NCBI GenBank assembly: GCA_044227325.1
Contig: JBGAFI010000018.1
Location: 14,265 to 78,264, forward strand
Source of the DNA: PFJX01 sp044227325
Lineage (GTDB): Bacteria; Pseudomonadota; Gammaproteobacteria; Burkholderiales; Thiobacillaceae
DNA length: 64,000 nucleotides
Reading direction: 5' to 3'
Part shown: positions 37,824 through 46,406 of the stretch, piece by piece
How the letters are laid out: every line of letters begins with the position of its first letter
Position numbering within the stretch: position 1 is the first letter of the stretch
The notes under the pieces: generated by a model
What the model saw: only the letters and a program-made list of their open reading frames with translations
What the model was told of the DNA's origin: nothing
Database searches by the model: none
Position numbers and translations under genes: made by a program

Positions 37824-38313
37824 CGAAATTCCCCTTGGGTAGAGCGGCCCTCTCGACCGTGGTGTGACAGTTAGACGCGGAGTTTCCCAGACCGAAGTTC
37901 AAAAGTGTGTACTTAGAGAACCCGAGTTTTTCGTAAAATCTGGCGGCAACTGTCCCTTCTCGCACAATCAACGCCACATTTGAATCTCCACCTTTTTCCT
38001 CTACCACCTGTCTTACTAGATCACTAGCAATTGTTTTGCCACGGTGTTGCCCAGCAACAAATAGCTCTTGACTGAAAAAAATTGAGCCGACGTGCCACGG
38101 ATAGCTAAAGCCAAACACAGCACAGATTATCTTGTCTTCAATTCCAGTAGCGACAAAGGCTCCATCAGCTTCAATGCGAAAAAATGATTCAAGATATGCT
38201 GTGGCACATTTCTCGGGCCAGTTCTCCTCATAAGGTGGCTCAGCATATATTTCTCGCAGAAGTTCACCACAAGACGGCAGGTCTGTTTCGATGCATTGGC
38301 GGATGGTGATCAT
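37810..38313 (-). CDS. GNAT family N-acetyltransferase
   Basis: A 167-residue protein with the GNAT layout: ITIRQCIETDLPSCGELLREIY at the N-terminus, SQELFVAGQHRGKTIASDLVRQVVEEKG containing the acetyl-CoA pyrophosphate loop, and a late VREGTVAARFYEKLGFSKY. The substrate is unknown; GNAT proteins are common cargo of integron cassettes. Its start codon is only seven bases from GGCTAGC and 14 from GTTAAAC (read on the minus strand), which resembles the short leader between an attC recombination point and a cassette gene. Confidence 0.8.
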   Translation of the reverse strand: MITIRQCIETDLPSCGELLREIYAEPPYEENWPEKCATAYLESFFRIEADGAFVATGIEDKIICAVFGFSYPWHVGSIFFSQELFVAGQHRGKTIASDLVRQVVEEKGGDSNVALIVREGTVAARFYEKLGFSKYTLLNFGLGNSASNCHTTVERAALPKGNFDGLD

Positions 38314-38327
38314 TGGACTGGGCTAGC

Positions 38328-38500
38328 GTTTAACGAGGCTGTAGAAAACCTCCCGCTTTCGGTTGAGGGGTGAATTCGGGGGTACATTGAGCTTTCCCCG
38401 CACCGAGATCGTCGATCCTGAGGTATTTTGGAAGGTCGAATTTGAGCGGAATTTTCGCATAGACAATTTCGGAGGTTTTACTACAGCTTCAACGTTGAAG
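38328..38500 (-). repeat. Candidate attC-like recombination site between cassette-like genes
   Basis: Read on the minus strand, this begins with CTTCAAC (near RYYYAAC) and ends in GTTAAAC, an exact GTTRRRY core. Inside the ends, GAAGCTGTAGTAAAACCTCC pairs with GGAGGTTTTCTACAGCCTC over about 18 base pairs with a small bulge. The stop codon of the upstream gene is inside the site and the next gene starts 14 bases after the core, as in integron cassettes. At 173 bases it is longer than most described attC sites, so this is a candidate only. Confidence 0.42.
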
Positions 38501-38780
38501 GTAGTGGATAGTGATAGAGCGCACGCCTAAACCTAACCGACGCATTGCTGCCACCTTGATTTACCGTTTCAACCTCAAAGCCAGCAGATAGCCATGCGTG
38601 GGCTTGCGGCCGTACCTTTGAATTCTTTTGGTTGCCCCACCAAGGACGATGGGATTTTGCAGAGGCTGGTAGTGGTGCGCCTACGATGCGCTCGATCTCC
38701 GCGAACGATAGGGTAATTTCTTTTGTGTTGTAGGGGACCGCGCGAAGGTAAAGCTCAAGTGGTTCGTATTTGCTGGGCAT
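38481..38780 (-). CDS. DUF7662-like small protein
   Basis: A 99-residue protein starting MPSKYEPLELYLRAVP and containing ITLSFAEIERIVGAPLPASAKSHRPWWGN and AHAWLSAGFEVETVN followed by VRFRR, a pattern I recognise as the DUF7662 type of small bacterial proteins, often encoded in mobile or cassette contexts. The function is unknown. ATG 38780 has GAGGGAG just upstream; an earlier in-frame ATG at 38879 would add 33 unrelated residues. AT-rich relative to its right-hand neighbour. Confidence 0.6.
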   Translation of the reverse strand: MPSKYEPLELYLRAVPYNTKEITLSFAEIERIVGAPLPASAKSHRPWWGNQKNSKVRPQAHAWLSAGFEVETVNQGGSNASVRFRRALYHYPLPSTLKL

Positions 38781-38937
38781 GGCTCCCTCGTTATTGCGCG
38801 CTAATAAGATGTGTGAGCCAAATGGTCCAGGTATTGGACAGACAGGATGTTCAACAGAAAATAAATGGCTCAGTCGCATGCCGCCAAGTGGTCTGCCGGC
38901 ATCCGCTTCTGGGGCGGTTGCTAGCTGATGATCCCGC

Positions 38938-39843
38938 TCAAGCGAACACGCTCAAGCTCGCCCCGCTCGCGATGGCGGCGGTCTGGCTGTCGATCTGGGC
39001 GGCGGCCTTTTCGGCTTCGTTCAGGCTTTGTTTCGCGGCGGCGATATCCGGATTGTTGTCGTCGCCTTCTTCTTTCAGTTCCCGCGCGGTTTTCCGGGCC
39101 AGTTCCTTGAGTTTGGCGATCAGGTCGCGGACTTCGTCGCGGAACTTCCGGTCGCTGTCGGCTTCTCCGGCGCGGGCGGCGGTGTCGGCCAGTTTTGCCT
39201 GCAGGTCGTCGAGGCGGGACTGCCGGTAGTCGGCCAGCGTGGTGTCTTCGCCGGCGGCGGTCCCGGCCTGGGGGGAGGCTGCGTTGGCGTCGGCATTCTC
39301 CGCGCCGCTTTCTTCCCCGCCCGCGCTGTCCGCGGTCGGCGTGGCGGTGGCCGTCGTGTTGGTTGCGGCGATGGCCGTCGCGCCGGCGCTGTTCGCGGCC
39401 GCGCCGTTCCCGTTCGCCGTCGTTCCGGAGGCGGTGCTTGCCGTCGTCCCGGCGCCGCCGCTGGCCGCGGCCGATGCGTCGGCGCCGCTGCCGGCGGCGG
39501 CATAGGCTTTCGCCGCCTGGCCGAGTTCGCGGGCGAGATGGGCGATGCGGCGCGCGACCGTTTTGGGATCGCCGCCCATCATCTTGAGCATGCGGATTTC
39601 CTCCTTGATGCGGGCGACGCGCTGGGCCGCGTCGGCCTTGGGCGCCTGGCGCATATTCCGCTTCATCGCCTCCATCTGGGCGAGCACGCTTTTGCTGTCC
39701 TCGAGCTGGCGCTTCAGCGCGTCGGCCTTGTCCGGGTTCTCCCGCTGGATGCGCGCCAGGAGTTGCTCCTGCGCCGAGCCGGGTTTGGACTGGCCGCTGG
39801 TCTGAAGGAGGCCGAATCCGGAAGTCGCCGAGATTTCCAGCAT
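38938..39843 (-). CDS. Hypothetical coiled-coil protein with Ala/Thr-rich linker
   Basis: A 301-residue protein without signal peptide or membrane segment. Residues 25-110 are strongly helical (EQLLARIQRENPDKADALKRQ, LEDSKSVLAQMEAMKRNMRQ). Residues about 118-205 are a low-complexity Ala/Gly/Thr/Asn linker, and 205-295 again helical (TLADYRQSRLDDLQAKLADT, RDEVRDLIAKLKELARKTARE). The N-terminus MLEISATSGFGLLQTSGQ is distinctive. I do not recognise the family. High-GC codon use matches the host chromosome, so it marks the right edge of the cassette-like patch. Confidence 0.6.
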   Translation of the reverse strand: MLEISATSGFGLLQTSGQSKPGSAQEQLLARIQRENPDKADALKRQLEDSKSVLAQMEAMKRNMRQAPKADAAQRVARIKEEIRMLKMMGGDPKTVARRIAHLARELGQAAKAYAAAGSGADASAAASGGAGTTASTASGTTANGNGAAANSAGATAIAATNTTATATPTADSAGGEESGAENADANAASPQAGTAAGEDTTLADYRQSRLDDLQAKLADTAARAGEADSDRKFRDEVRDLIAKLKELARKTARELKEEGDDNNPDIAAAKQSLNEAEKAAAQIDSQTAAIASGASLSVFA

Positions 39844-40000
39844 GATGTTTCTCCGATGAACGGAAACCGATGCGCAGAAACGGTTTCAGATGCGGCAATG
39901 TAGCGGGGCCCGGGGCGAACGGCAAACGTGTTCCGGTTTAGGGAAAAGCCCCGCTATGGACGCGGCCCCGGAGGGCTTCAGCCCGGCGCCCCGGCGCGGC

Positions 40001-42391
40001 TTAGCCCGGCCACTTCCAGTCGCGCAGCGCGGGCATGTCGGTGCCGTGCTGGTAGGCGTAGTTGCGGCATTCGATCTGCATGTCCTTGAGCTTTTCCTTG
40101 ACGTGGGCGCCGGACACATTGAGGCCGGGCACCCGGTCGATGACGTCGATGGCCAGGCTGAAGCGGTCGATCTCGTTGCGGATGGCCAGCTCCAGAGGGG
40201 TGTTGATGTTGCCCTTCTCCTTGTAGCCGCGCACGTGCAGGTTGTGGTGGTTGCTGCGCCGGTAGGCCAGGCGGTGCACCAGCCAGGGGTAGCCGTGGAA
40301 GTTGAAGATGATGGGCCGGTCGGTGGTGAACAGGCTGTCGAAGTCCCGGTCGCTCAAGCCGTGCGGGTGCTCGCCGGCGGGCGTGAGCTTGTACAGGTCC
40401 ACCACGTTGATGAAGCGGATCTTCAGGGCCGGGAAGTGCTGCCTGAGCAGCATGACCGCGGCCAGGCTCTCCTGGGTGGGCACGTCGCCGCAGCAGGCCA
40501 TGACCACGTCGGGCTCGGCGCCCTGGTCGTTGCTGGCCCATTCCCAGATGCCGATGCCCTTGGTGCAGTGCTTGATGGCGGCGTCCATGTCCAGGAATTG
40601 CAGGTGCTTCTGCTTGTCGCAGACGATGACGTTGACGTCGTTGGTGCTGTTCAGGCAGTGGTTGGCCACGGACAGCAGGCAGTTGGCGTCCGGCGGCAGG
40701 TAGATGCGGGTCACGCGCGGGCTCTTGTTCACCACCAGGTCCAGGAAGCCCGGATCCTGGTGGGTGAAGCCGTTGTGGTCCTGGCGCCAGACCGTGGAGG
40801 TGATGAGCAGGTTCAGGCTGGAGACCGGCGCGCGCCAGGGGATGTCCTCGGAGATGTCCAGCCACTTGGCGTGCTGGTTGAACATGGAATCGATGACGTG
40901 GACGAAGGCTTCGTAGGTGGAGAAGAAGCCGTGCCGGCCGGTGAGCAGATAACCTTCCAGCCAGCCTTCCAGGGTGTGCTCCGAGAGCATTTCCATGACC
41001 TTGCCGTCGACGGCCAGGTGGCTGCCGTCGGCGTCCTCGGGCAGCATGTCGGCGAGCCAGGTCTTGCCGCTGACGGCATAGATGTCGTCCAGCTTGTTGG
41101 AGGAATTCTCGTCCGGGCCGAACACGCGGAAGTTGTCCGGATTCGCGCGCATGATGTCGCGCAGGAAGGCGCCCAGCGGGCGCGTGTTCTCCACTTCCGA
41201 GGCGCCCGGCGCCGTGACCGCCGGCGCGTAGTCGCGGAAATCGGGCAGGCGCAGGGCGCGCCGCAGGGTGCCGCCGTTGGCATGGGGATTGGCGCTCATG
41301 CGCCGGTTGCCTCGCGGCGCCAGGGCCTTCAACTCGGGAATCAAGCGGCCCTTCGCATCGAACAGTTCCTCGGGTTTGTAGCTCCGCAGCCACGCCTCCA
41401 GCATCATCAGATGGCGCGGGTTCTCGCGCAGGCCGGCGATGGGCACCTGGTGGGCGCGCCAGAAGCCCTCCACCCGATGGCCGTCCACCTCCTTGGGGCC
41501 GGTCCAGCCCTTGGGGGAACGCAGCACGATCATGGGCCAGCGCGGCCGGAACGGGACGCCGGATTCCCGCGCCTGCTTCTGGGCGGCGCGGATTTCGCCG
41601 ACGCAATGTTCCAGGGTCGCCGCCATGGCCTGGTGCATGAAGGCCGGATCCTCGCCCTCGACGAAATAAGGCGTCCAGCCATAGCCCCGGAACAGGTGAT
41701 CCAGCTCCTCCCGGCTGACCCGGGCGAGCAGCGTCGGGTTGTTGATCTTGTAGCCGTTCAAATGAAGGATGGGTAGCACCGCGCCGTCGCGGATGGGATT
41801 GAGGAACTTGTTCGCGTGCCAGGAGGTGGCCAGGGGACCGGTTTCCGATTCGCCGTCGCCCACCACCGTCGCCACCAGCAGGTCCGGGTTGTCGTAGGCG
41901 GCGCCGAAGGCATGGGACAGGCTGTAGCCCAGCTCGCCGCCCTCGTGGATGGAACCGGGGGTTTCCGGCGTGCAGTGGCTGCCGATGCCGCCCGGGAAGG
42001 AGAACTCCTTGAAGAAGTGGCGCAGGCCTTCCTCGTCCTCGCCCTTGTTGGGATAGACCTCGGAATAGGTGCCCTCCAGGTACACCGGCCCCAGCACCCC
42101 CGGGGCGCCGTGGCCGGGACCGGCGATGAAGATGGCGTTCAGATCCTGTTGGCGGATGAGCCGGTTCAGGTGGGTCCAGACGAAGGACAGGCCCGGGCTG
42201 GAACCCCAGTGGCCGAGCAGACGGTTCTTGGTGTGATCGGCCTTCAGGGGTTCCCGCAGCAGGGGATTCTCTTGCAGGTAGATCATGCCCACCGCCAGGT
42301 AATTGCAGGCGCGCCACCAGGCGTGCATGCGTTCCAGTTCGTCCGCGTCCAGGGGGGTGTGGGTGAGGGTGGCGTGGGAGGAAAGGGTCAT
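40001..42391 (-). CDS. xfp: Phosphoketolase
   Basis: A full-length 796-residue thiamine-diphosphate enzyme: GHWGSSPGLSFVWTHLNRLI, GPGHGAPGVLGPVYLEGTYSE, GGIGSHCTPETPGSIHEGGELGYSLSHAFGAA, TVVGDGESETGPLATSWH (TPP-binding), and a late DVVMACCGDVPTQESLAA. It cleaves xylulose 5-phosphate and/or fructose 6-phosphate with phosphate to acetyl phosphate plus glyceraldehyde 3-phosphate or erythrose 4-phosphate. The acetate kinase gene lies 71 bases upstream on the same strand, so acetyl phosphate would be turned to acetate with ATP gain. Confidence 0.96.
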   Translation of the reverse strand: MTLSSHATLTHTPLDADELERMHAWWRACNYLAVGMIYLQENPLLREPLKADHTKNRLLGHWGSSPGLSFVWTHLNRLIRQQDLNAIFIAGPGHGAPGVLGPVYLEGTYSEVYPNKGEDEEGLRHFFKEFSFPGGIGSHCTPETPGSIHEGGELGYSLSHAFGAAYDNPDLLVATVVGDGESETGPLATSWHANKFLNPIRDGAVLPILHLNGYKINNPTLLARVSREELDHLFRGYGWTPYFVEGEDPAFMHQAMAATLEHCVGEIRAAQKQARESGVPFRPRWPMIVLRSPKGWTGPKEVDGHRVEGFWRAHQVPIAGLRENPRHLMMLEAWLRSYKPEELFDAKGRLIPELKALAPRGNRRMSANPHANGGTLRRALRLPDFRDYAPAVTAPGASEVENTRPLGAFLRDIMRANPDNFRVFGPDENSSNKLDDIYAVSGKTWLADMLPEDADGSHLAVDGKVMEMLSEHTLEGWLEGYLLTGRHGFFSTYEAFVHVIDSMFNQHAKWLDISEDIPWRAPVSSLNLLITSTVWRQDHNGFTHQDPGFLDLVVNKSPRVTRIYLPPDANCLLSVANHCLNSTNDVNVIVCDKQKHLQFLDMDAAIKHCTKGIGIWEWASNDQGAEPDVVMACCGDVPTQESLAAVMLLRQHFPALKIRFINVVDLYKLTPAGEHPHGLSDRDFDSLFTTDRPIIFNFHGYPWLVHRLAYRRSNHHNLHVRGYKEKGNINTPLELAIRNEIDRFSLAIDVIDRVPGLNVSGAHVKEKLKDMQIECRNYAYQHGTDMPALRDWKWPG

Positions 42392-42462
42392 GGTGTGCTC
42401 CAGTGGATGCTGCGAAAGGTGGAAGCCGGTTCCGGGCTAGACATGCGCGTGGCCGCTGCCGT

Positions 42463-43656
42463 TCAAGGATCGGCGTCCGGTTCGGCGATGCCGGCCAGGG
42501 TCCAGGTCTGGCGGGCGATGACGCCTTCCTCGTCGGTGGGGATCACCCAGGCGGAGACCCGGCTCGCCGGCGTGCTGATGCGCGGCCCGTGGGTTTCGTT
42601 GGCCGCCGCGTCCAGTTCCAGGCCCAGCCAGGCCAGGCGCCGGCAGATGTCGGCGCGCACCGGCGCCGCGTGCTCGCCGATGCCGGCGGTGAACACCAGG
42701 GCATCCAGTCCCGCCAGGGCCGTGGCCATGGCGGCCACCGCCTGGGCCACCTTGTAGGCGAACAGTTCCAGGGCCTCGCGGGCGTAGGCGACGCCGCTTT
42801 CCTGCAACTCCCGCACGTCGCAGGTGATGCCGGACAGGCCCATGAGGCCGGAGCGGTTGTGCAGCAGATCGGTGAGTTCGGCCAGGCCCATGCCCCGCTC
42901 GCGCATCAGGTAGAGCAGCACGCCCGGGTCCAGGGCGCCGCAGCGGGTGCCCATGGGAATGCCGTCCAGGGGCGTGAAACTCATGGTGGTGTCCAGGCTG
43001 CGCCGCGCCTTCATCGCGCACAGGCTGGCGCCGTTGCCCAGATGGGCCACCACCACGCGGCCGTCGGCGGCCGCGCCCAGGTGATCCGGCAGCACGTCGG
43101 CGATGTGCTGGTAGGACAGGCCGTGGAAGCCGTAGCGGCGGATGCCCGCCTCCAGCATCCGCCGGGGCAGGGCGAAACTGCGGGCCACGGGCGGCAGGGT
43201 GTGGTGGAAGGCGGTGTCGAAGCAGGCCACCTGCGGCAGGCCGGGACGCAAACGATCCAGGGCGCGGATCGCCGCCAGGTTGTGGGGCTGGTGCAGAGGG
43301 CTCAGCGGAATCAGGGATTCGAGTTCCGCGAGCACCGCTGCGTCCACCCGGGCCGGTCCCTGGAAGCGGCCGCCGCCGTGCACCACGCGATGGCCGACGG
43401 CGGCCAGGACCAGACCGGGCCGGCGCGCCTCCAGCCAGTCCAGCACCAGGCCCAGGGCGGCGTGGTGGTCGCGCACCACCAGATCCCGGTCCTCGAGCGC
43501 CGCCGGGTCTGCGGAATGGAGGATGCGGAAGCGGCCGTGGCGACCGATCTCCTCCACGGCGCCGCGATGCAGCAGGCGCGGCGCCGAACCGCTTGCCACG
43601 GTGTAGACGCCGAATTTCAGGCTGGATGAGCCGGCATTCAGGATCAGCAGGTTCAA
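42463..43656 (-). CDS. ackA: Acetate kinase
   Basis: A 397-residue ASKHA-fold kinase: NLLILNAGSSSLKFGVY at the N-terminus, VGHRVVHGGGRF, YGFHGLSYQHI, VVVAHLGNGASLCAM, DTTMSFTPLDGIPMGTRCGALDPG, and late VFTAGIGEHAAPVR. It interconverts acetyl phosphate plus ADP with acetate plus ATP. It precedes the phosphoketolase gene in the same direction, and no phosphotransacetylase gene is adjacent, so the pair forms a short phosphoketolase bypass operon. Confidence 0.96.
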   Translation of the reverse strand: MNLLILNAGSSSLKFGVYTVASGSAPRLLHRGAVEEIGRHGRFRILHSADPAALEDRDLVVRDHHAALGLVLDWLEARRPGLVLAAVGHRVVHGGGRFQGPARVDAAVLAELESLIPLSPLHQPHNLAAIRALDRLRPGLPQVACFDTAFHHTLPPVARSFALPRRMLEAGIRRYGFHGLSYQHIADVLPDHLGAAADGRVVVAHLGNGASLCAMKARRSLDTTMSFTPLDGIPMGTRCGALDPGVLLYLMRERGMGLAELTDLLHNRSGLMGLSGITCDVRELQESGVAYAREALELFAYKVAQAVAAMATALAGLDALVFTAGIGEHAAPVRADICRRLAWLGLELDAAANETHGPRISTPASRVSAWVIPTDEEGVIARQTWTLAGIAEPDADP

Positions 43657-44021
43657 GCCGTGTCTCCTCGCTCAAGCGGTGGAACCGTCCGGTCCGCGCG
43701 GGGGCCGTGCACCACGCTGGGTCCGGCGCGGCCGGGACGCACCATCCCGCGTCACGTTTCCCGCTTTTCCCAGGTTGTCTCACAAGGCCGGAGCCGGCCC
43801 GCGCGGCCTTGGCACGGCGCATCCTGCGCCCGCTGTGTTGCAGAAAATCGCCATTGCAAACAGCGACTAATCTGCAACTATCGTGCCATGGGCTTGCCCG
43901 TATCGGGCCGACGGCCGAGGCGGTCTTCGCCAAGTCAGCCAGATCCATCATACCGTTAACCCCCTTTCCCTCGGCCCGGCGTTTAAGCGGATGTCCTTCC
44001 TCAACCGATCAGGAGCCCATC
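43657..44021. other. Divergent intergenic region, ackA / periplasmic protein
   Basis: No gene is supported in these 365 bases. The middle (43850-43885) is AT-richer than its surroundings and is where promoters for the two divergent genes would be expected. I see no clear -35/-10 pair, operator or riboswitch. A TGGCACG at 43813 resembles a sigma-54 -24 element but has no TTGC at the correct distance. Confidence 0.4.
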
Positions 44022-44828
44022 ATGCTTGCCAGAGTCTTTGTCCTCATCCTCGCCATCCTCGCCGTCAGCTTGCCCGCCCGGGCGGGACGGCTGCTGGACC
44101 TGGAGATCGTCAACCGGTCCAGCGGGGAGACGCTGAGCCCTTACCGCCATGGCGGAGAGGCTTATGTGGCGGGCAACCCAGGCGACCGTTACGCGGTGCG
44201 GCTGGTCAACCGCACCGGCCGGCGGCTGCTGGTGGTGCTGTCGGTGGACGGCGTGAACGCGGTGAGCGGCGAGACCGCGTCGCCCGACCAGTCCGGCTAC
44301 GTGCTGGACCCCTGGGGGCGCACCGAGATCGCCGGCTGGCGCAAGAGCCTGAAGGAAATCGCCCAGTTCTATTTCACCGCGCTGCCGGATTCCTACGCGG
44401 CCCGCACCGACCGGCCGGACAACGTGGGGGTGATCGGCGCGGCGGTGTTCCGGGAGAAGGAATATCCGCCCCGGCCGGCGCTGTCCTTTCCCGAGCAGGC
44501 GCCCGCCGCCCGGGACGAAGCCCGTTCCGCCGAGGCGGCGGCCAACGATGGCGCCAAGGCGGCCGGCGCCGCGCCCGCGAGCCCCATGGCCCAGGCCCTG
44601 CGCAAGGCGGAACGCCTGGGTACCGGCCACGGCGAGCGGGAATACGCGCCCACCCGCTACACGCGCTTCGAGCGGGCCGGCGCCGCGCCCGACGAGGTGG
44701 TGAGCCTGCGCTACGACAGCCGGGACAATCTCGCGGCGCGCGGCGTCATCCCGCAGCCGCGCCCGCATTGGCCCCAGCCGGAGCCCCAGCCCTTCCCGGG
44801 CTGGTTCGTGCCCGACCCCCGGGGTTGA
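44022..44828 (+). CDS. Hypothetical exported protein
   Basis: A 268-residue protein with a signal peptide (MLARVFVLILAILAVSLPARA), then a beta-rich domain of about 130 residues (LLDLEIVNRSSGETLSPYRH, GDRYAVRLVNRTGRRLLVVL, VLDPWGRTEIAGWRKSLKE, YFTALPDSYAARTDRPDNVG, GVIGAAVF) and a low-complexity Ala-rich, then Pro-rich tail. The central block resembles a conserved proteobacterial periplasmic domain of unknown role that I cannot name with certainty. ATG 44022 has AGGAG seven bases upstream. Confidence 0.6.
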   Translation: MLARVFVLILAILAVSLPARAGRLLDLEIVNRSSGETLSPYRHGGEAYVAGNPGDRYAVRLVNRTGRRLLVVLSVDGVNAVSGETASPDQSGYVLDPWGRTEIAGWRKSLKEIAQFYFTALPDSYAARTDRPDNVGVIGAAVFREKEYPPRPALSFPEQAPAARDEARSAEAAANDGAKAAGAAPASPMAQALRKAERLGTGHGEREYAPTRYTRFERAGAAPDEVVSLRYDSRDNLAARGVIPQPRPHWPQPEPQPFPGWFVPDPRG

Positions 44829-44924
44829 GCCGATGCGCGCCGCCCGCGACCGGCGCGGCGCGCGGGCCATGGCGGGGTGAATCAAGATAGAATTGTCCTG
44901 AATAAGGCAAGCAGGAGAATTCCG

Positions 44925-45215
44925 ATGTTGCAAAGCTGTAAAGCGACCGACCGTTATGTGAGCTTCCAGGGCATAGACTGCGACGGCAACGCCCTGCGGG
45001 TCATGGAACATATCGAGCGGCATATGGCCATTCCCGGGCGCAGCAATCCATTCTGGGACTATTTCATGAAGAAACGGGCCGGGGGGTCGGGGCCCAGGCC
45101 GGACGACCTGTTCCTGATCCATTCCAATATCAATCAGGTCCGCGAGTTGTTCGAGACCTGGGCGGATGCGGAGGCCATGGCCCTATTGGCGCAACTGGAA
45201 GAGGAATGCTGCTGA
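44925..45215 (+). CDS. cowN: N2-fixation sustaining protein CowN
   Basis: A 96-residue protein matching CowN: DRYVSFQGIDCDGNALRVMEHIERHM, NPFWDYFMKKRAGG, GPRPDDLFLIHSNINQVRELFETWADAEAMALL, and the terminal EEECC. CowN allows nitrogenase to work in the presence of carbon monoxide, as described in photosynthetic diazotrophs. Its presence implies nitrogenase genes elsewhere in the genome; none are in this window. ATG 44925 follows AGGAG by seven bases. Its last ten bases overlap the esterase gene, so the two are coupled. Confidence 0.87.
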   Translation: MLQSCKATDRYVSFQGIDCDGNALRVMEHIERHMAIPGRSNPFWDYFMKKRAGGSGPRPDDLFLIHSNINQVRELFETWADAEAMALLAQLEEECC

Positions 45216-46207
45216 AGGCGGGCTCCCGTCCCGTCCGCCTGATGCTTTGCCTCGCGCTGTGGGCGGGAACGCCGGGCGCCGCCCCCGCCGCCGCGCCGGA
45301 GCAGCCCGCTTCCGGCCGGCACACCCTGATGCACGACGGGCTCGAGCGCGGCTATGTGGTCCGCGTGCCCGGACTTCCCGCGCCGGGCGCCCGCTTGCCG
45401 CTGGTCCTGGTGCTGCATGGCGGCGGCGGCAACGCGGGCTTCGCGGAACGGATGACGGGCTTCACCGGCAAGGCCATGCAGGAAGGCTTCATCGTCGTCT
45501 ATCCCGAGGGGACCGGCCGCTTCAAAGGCCTGCTCGGCGGCAGCCTGCTGACCTGGAACGCGGGCCATTGCTGCGGCCAGGCGATGCAGCGGCGGGTGGA
45601 CGACGTGGGCTTCATCGCCGCGCTGATCGACAAACTGGTGGCGGATTACCCGGTGGACCCGGCACGGATCTACGCGACCGGCATGTCCAACGGCGGCATG
45701 ATGACGCATCGTCTGGGCATCGCCCTGTCCGACCGCATCGCCGCCATCGCCCCGGTGGTGGCGACCGTGTTCGGTGACGAGGCCAAGCCGGCGCGGCCGG
45801 TGTCCGCGCTCATGATCAACGGCCTGCTCGATACCTCCGTGCCGCATCTCGGCGGGGCGCCCGGCGGCCGCTTTCCCGGCGCCTGGGACGGGACGCCGGC
45901 GCAACCCGCCCCGGCCCAGGCGACTTTCTGGGCCGGGGCCGACGGCTGCGCCCGGGAGCCGGAGCGGCGGGACGCCGGCGCCTACATCCTCCTGCGCCAC
46001 GCCTGCCCGGCGGACGAAGCGGTCGAGCTGTATCTGGTCAAGGACAACGGCCATGCCTGGCCGGGCGGCCAGCCGGGCGGCCGGCGCGGCGACAAGCCGA
46101 GCGCGTCCCTGGACGCGACCGATCTGATCTGGCGCTTTTTCCGCGCCCACGCGCGCAACGCCCGGCCCGGCATGGAGACGCCCGCGCGCCAGAGCGCCGC
46201 GCCATAG
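45206..46207 (+). CDS. Exported polyhydroxybutyrate-depolymerase/feruloyl-esterase-like hydrolase
   Basis: A 333-residue alpha/beta hydrolase with a signal peptide (residues about 9-30). LPLVLVLHGGGGNAGFAERMTGF contributes the oxyanion hole, YATGMSNGGMMTHRL the GxSxG nucleophile, and VKDNGHAWPGGQPG the catalytic histidine. The family (LpqC type) includes extracellular polyester depolymerases and feruloyl esterases, and the natural substrate here is unknown. The gene starts inside the end of cowN, an unusual pairing, and is followed by an intrinsic terminator. Confidence 0.82.
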   Translation: MLLKAGSRPVRLMLCLALWAGTPGAAPAAAPEQPASGRHTLMHDGLERGYVVRVPGLPAPGARLPLVLVLHGGGGNAGFAERMTGFTGKAMQEGFIVVYPEGTGRFKGLLGGSLLTWNAGHCCGQAMQRRVDDVGFIAALIDKLVADYPVDPARIYATGMSNGGMMTHRLGIALSDRIAAIAPVVATVFGDEAKPARPVSALMINGLLDTSVPHLGGAPGGRFPGAWDGTPAQPAPAQATFWAGADGCAREPERRDAGAYILLRHACPADEAVELYLVKDNGHAWPGGQPGGRRGDKPSASLDATDLIWRFFRAHARNARPGMETPARQSAAP

Positions 46208-46223
46208 CCGGAAAATCCTTTTC

Positions 46224-46246
46224 CGGAAAAATATTTCCGATTTTTT
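46224..46246 (+). terminator. Intrinsic terminator after esterase gene
   Basis: A six-base-pair stem CGGAAA / TTTCCG with loop AATA is followed by A and six T residues. A second overlapping hairpin (CCGGAAAA / TTTTCCGG, 46208-46226) precedes it, so the structure is a tandem that could act as an attenuating pair. Confidence 0.65.
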
Positions 46247-46406
46247 CATCTTGCCCGCAGGCCCCGCCCCACGCGGGATAGGGAAAATTCGCCGGGCGCT
46301 TCCGCGCGGATCCGCGCTTGCCCGGGCTCGCCGGCCTTTGCTAAGGTGAAACGCCGCCCCGTAGCCGGCGCGCGGATTTCCCGCCAAAAACCCGGAAGTG
46401 AATGCG

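Noticed and set aside
43813..43832. Second sigma-54-like element (TGGCACG) upstream of the exported protein gene
   Set aside because: The -12 partner is at the wrong distance (TGC three bases too far), so the spacing rule for sigma-54 fails.
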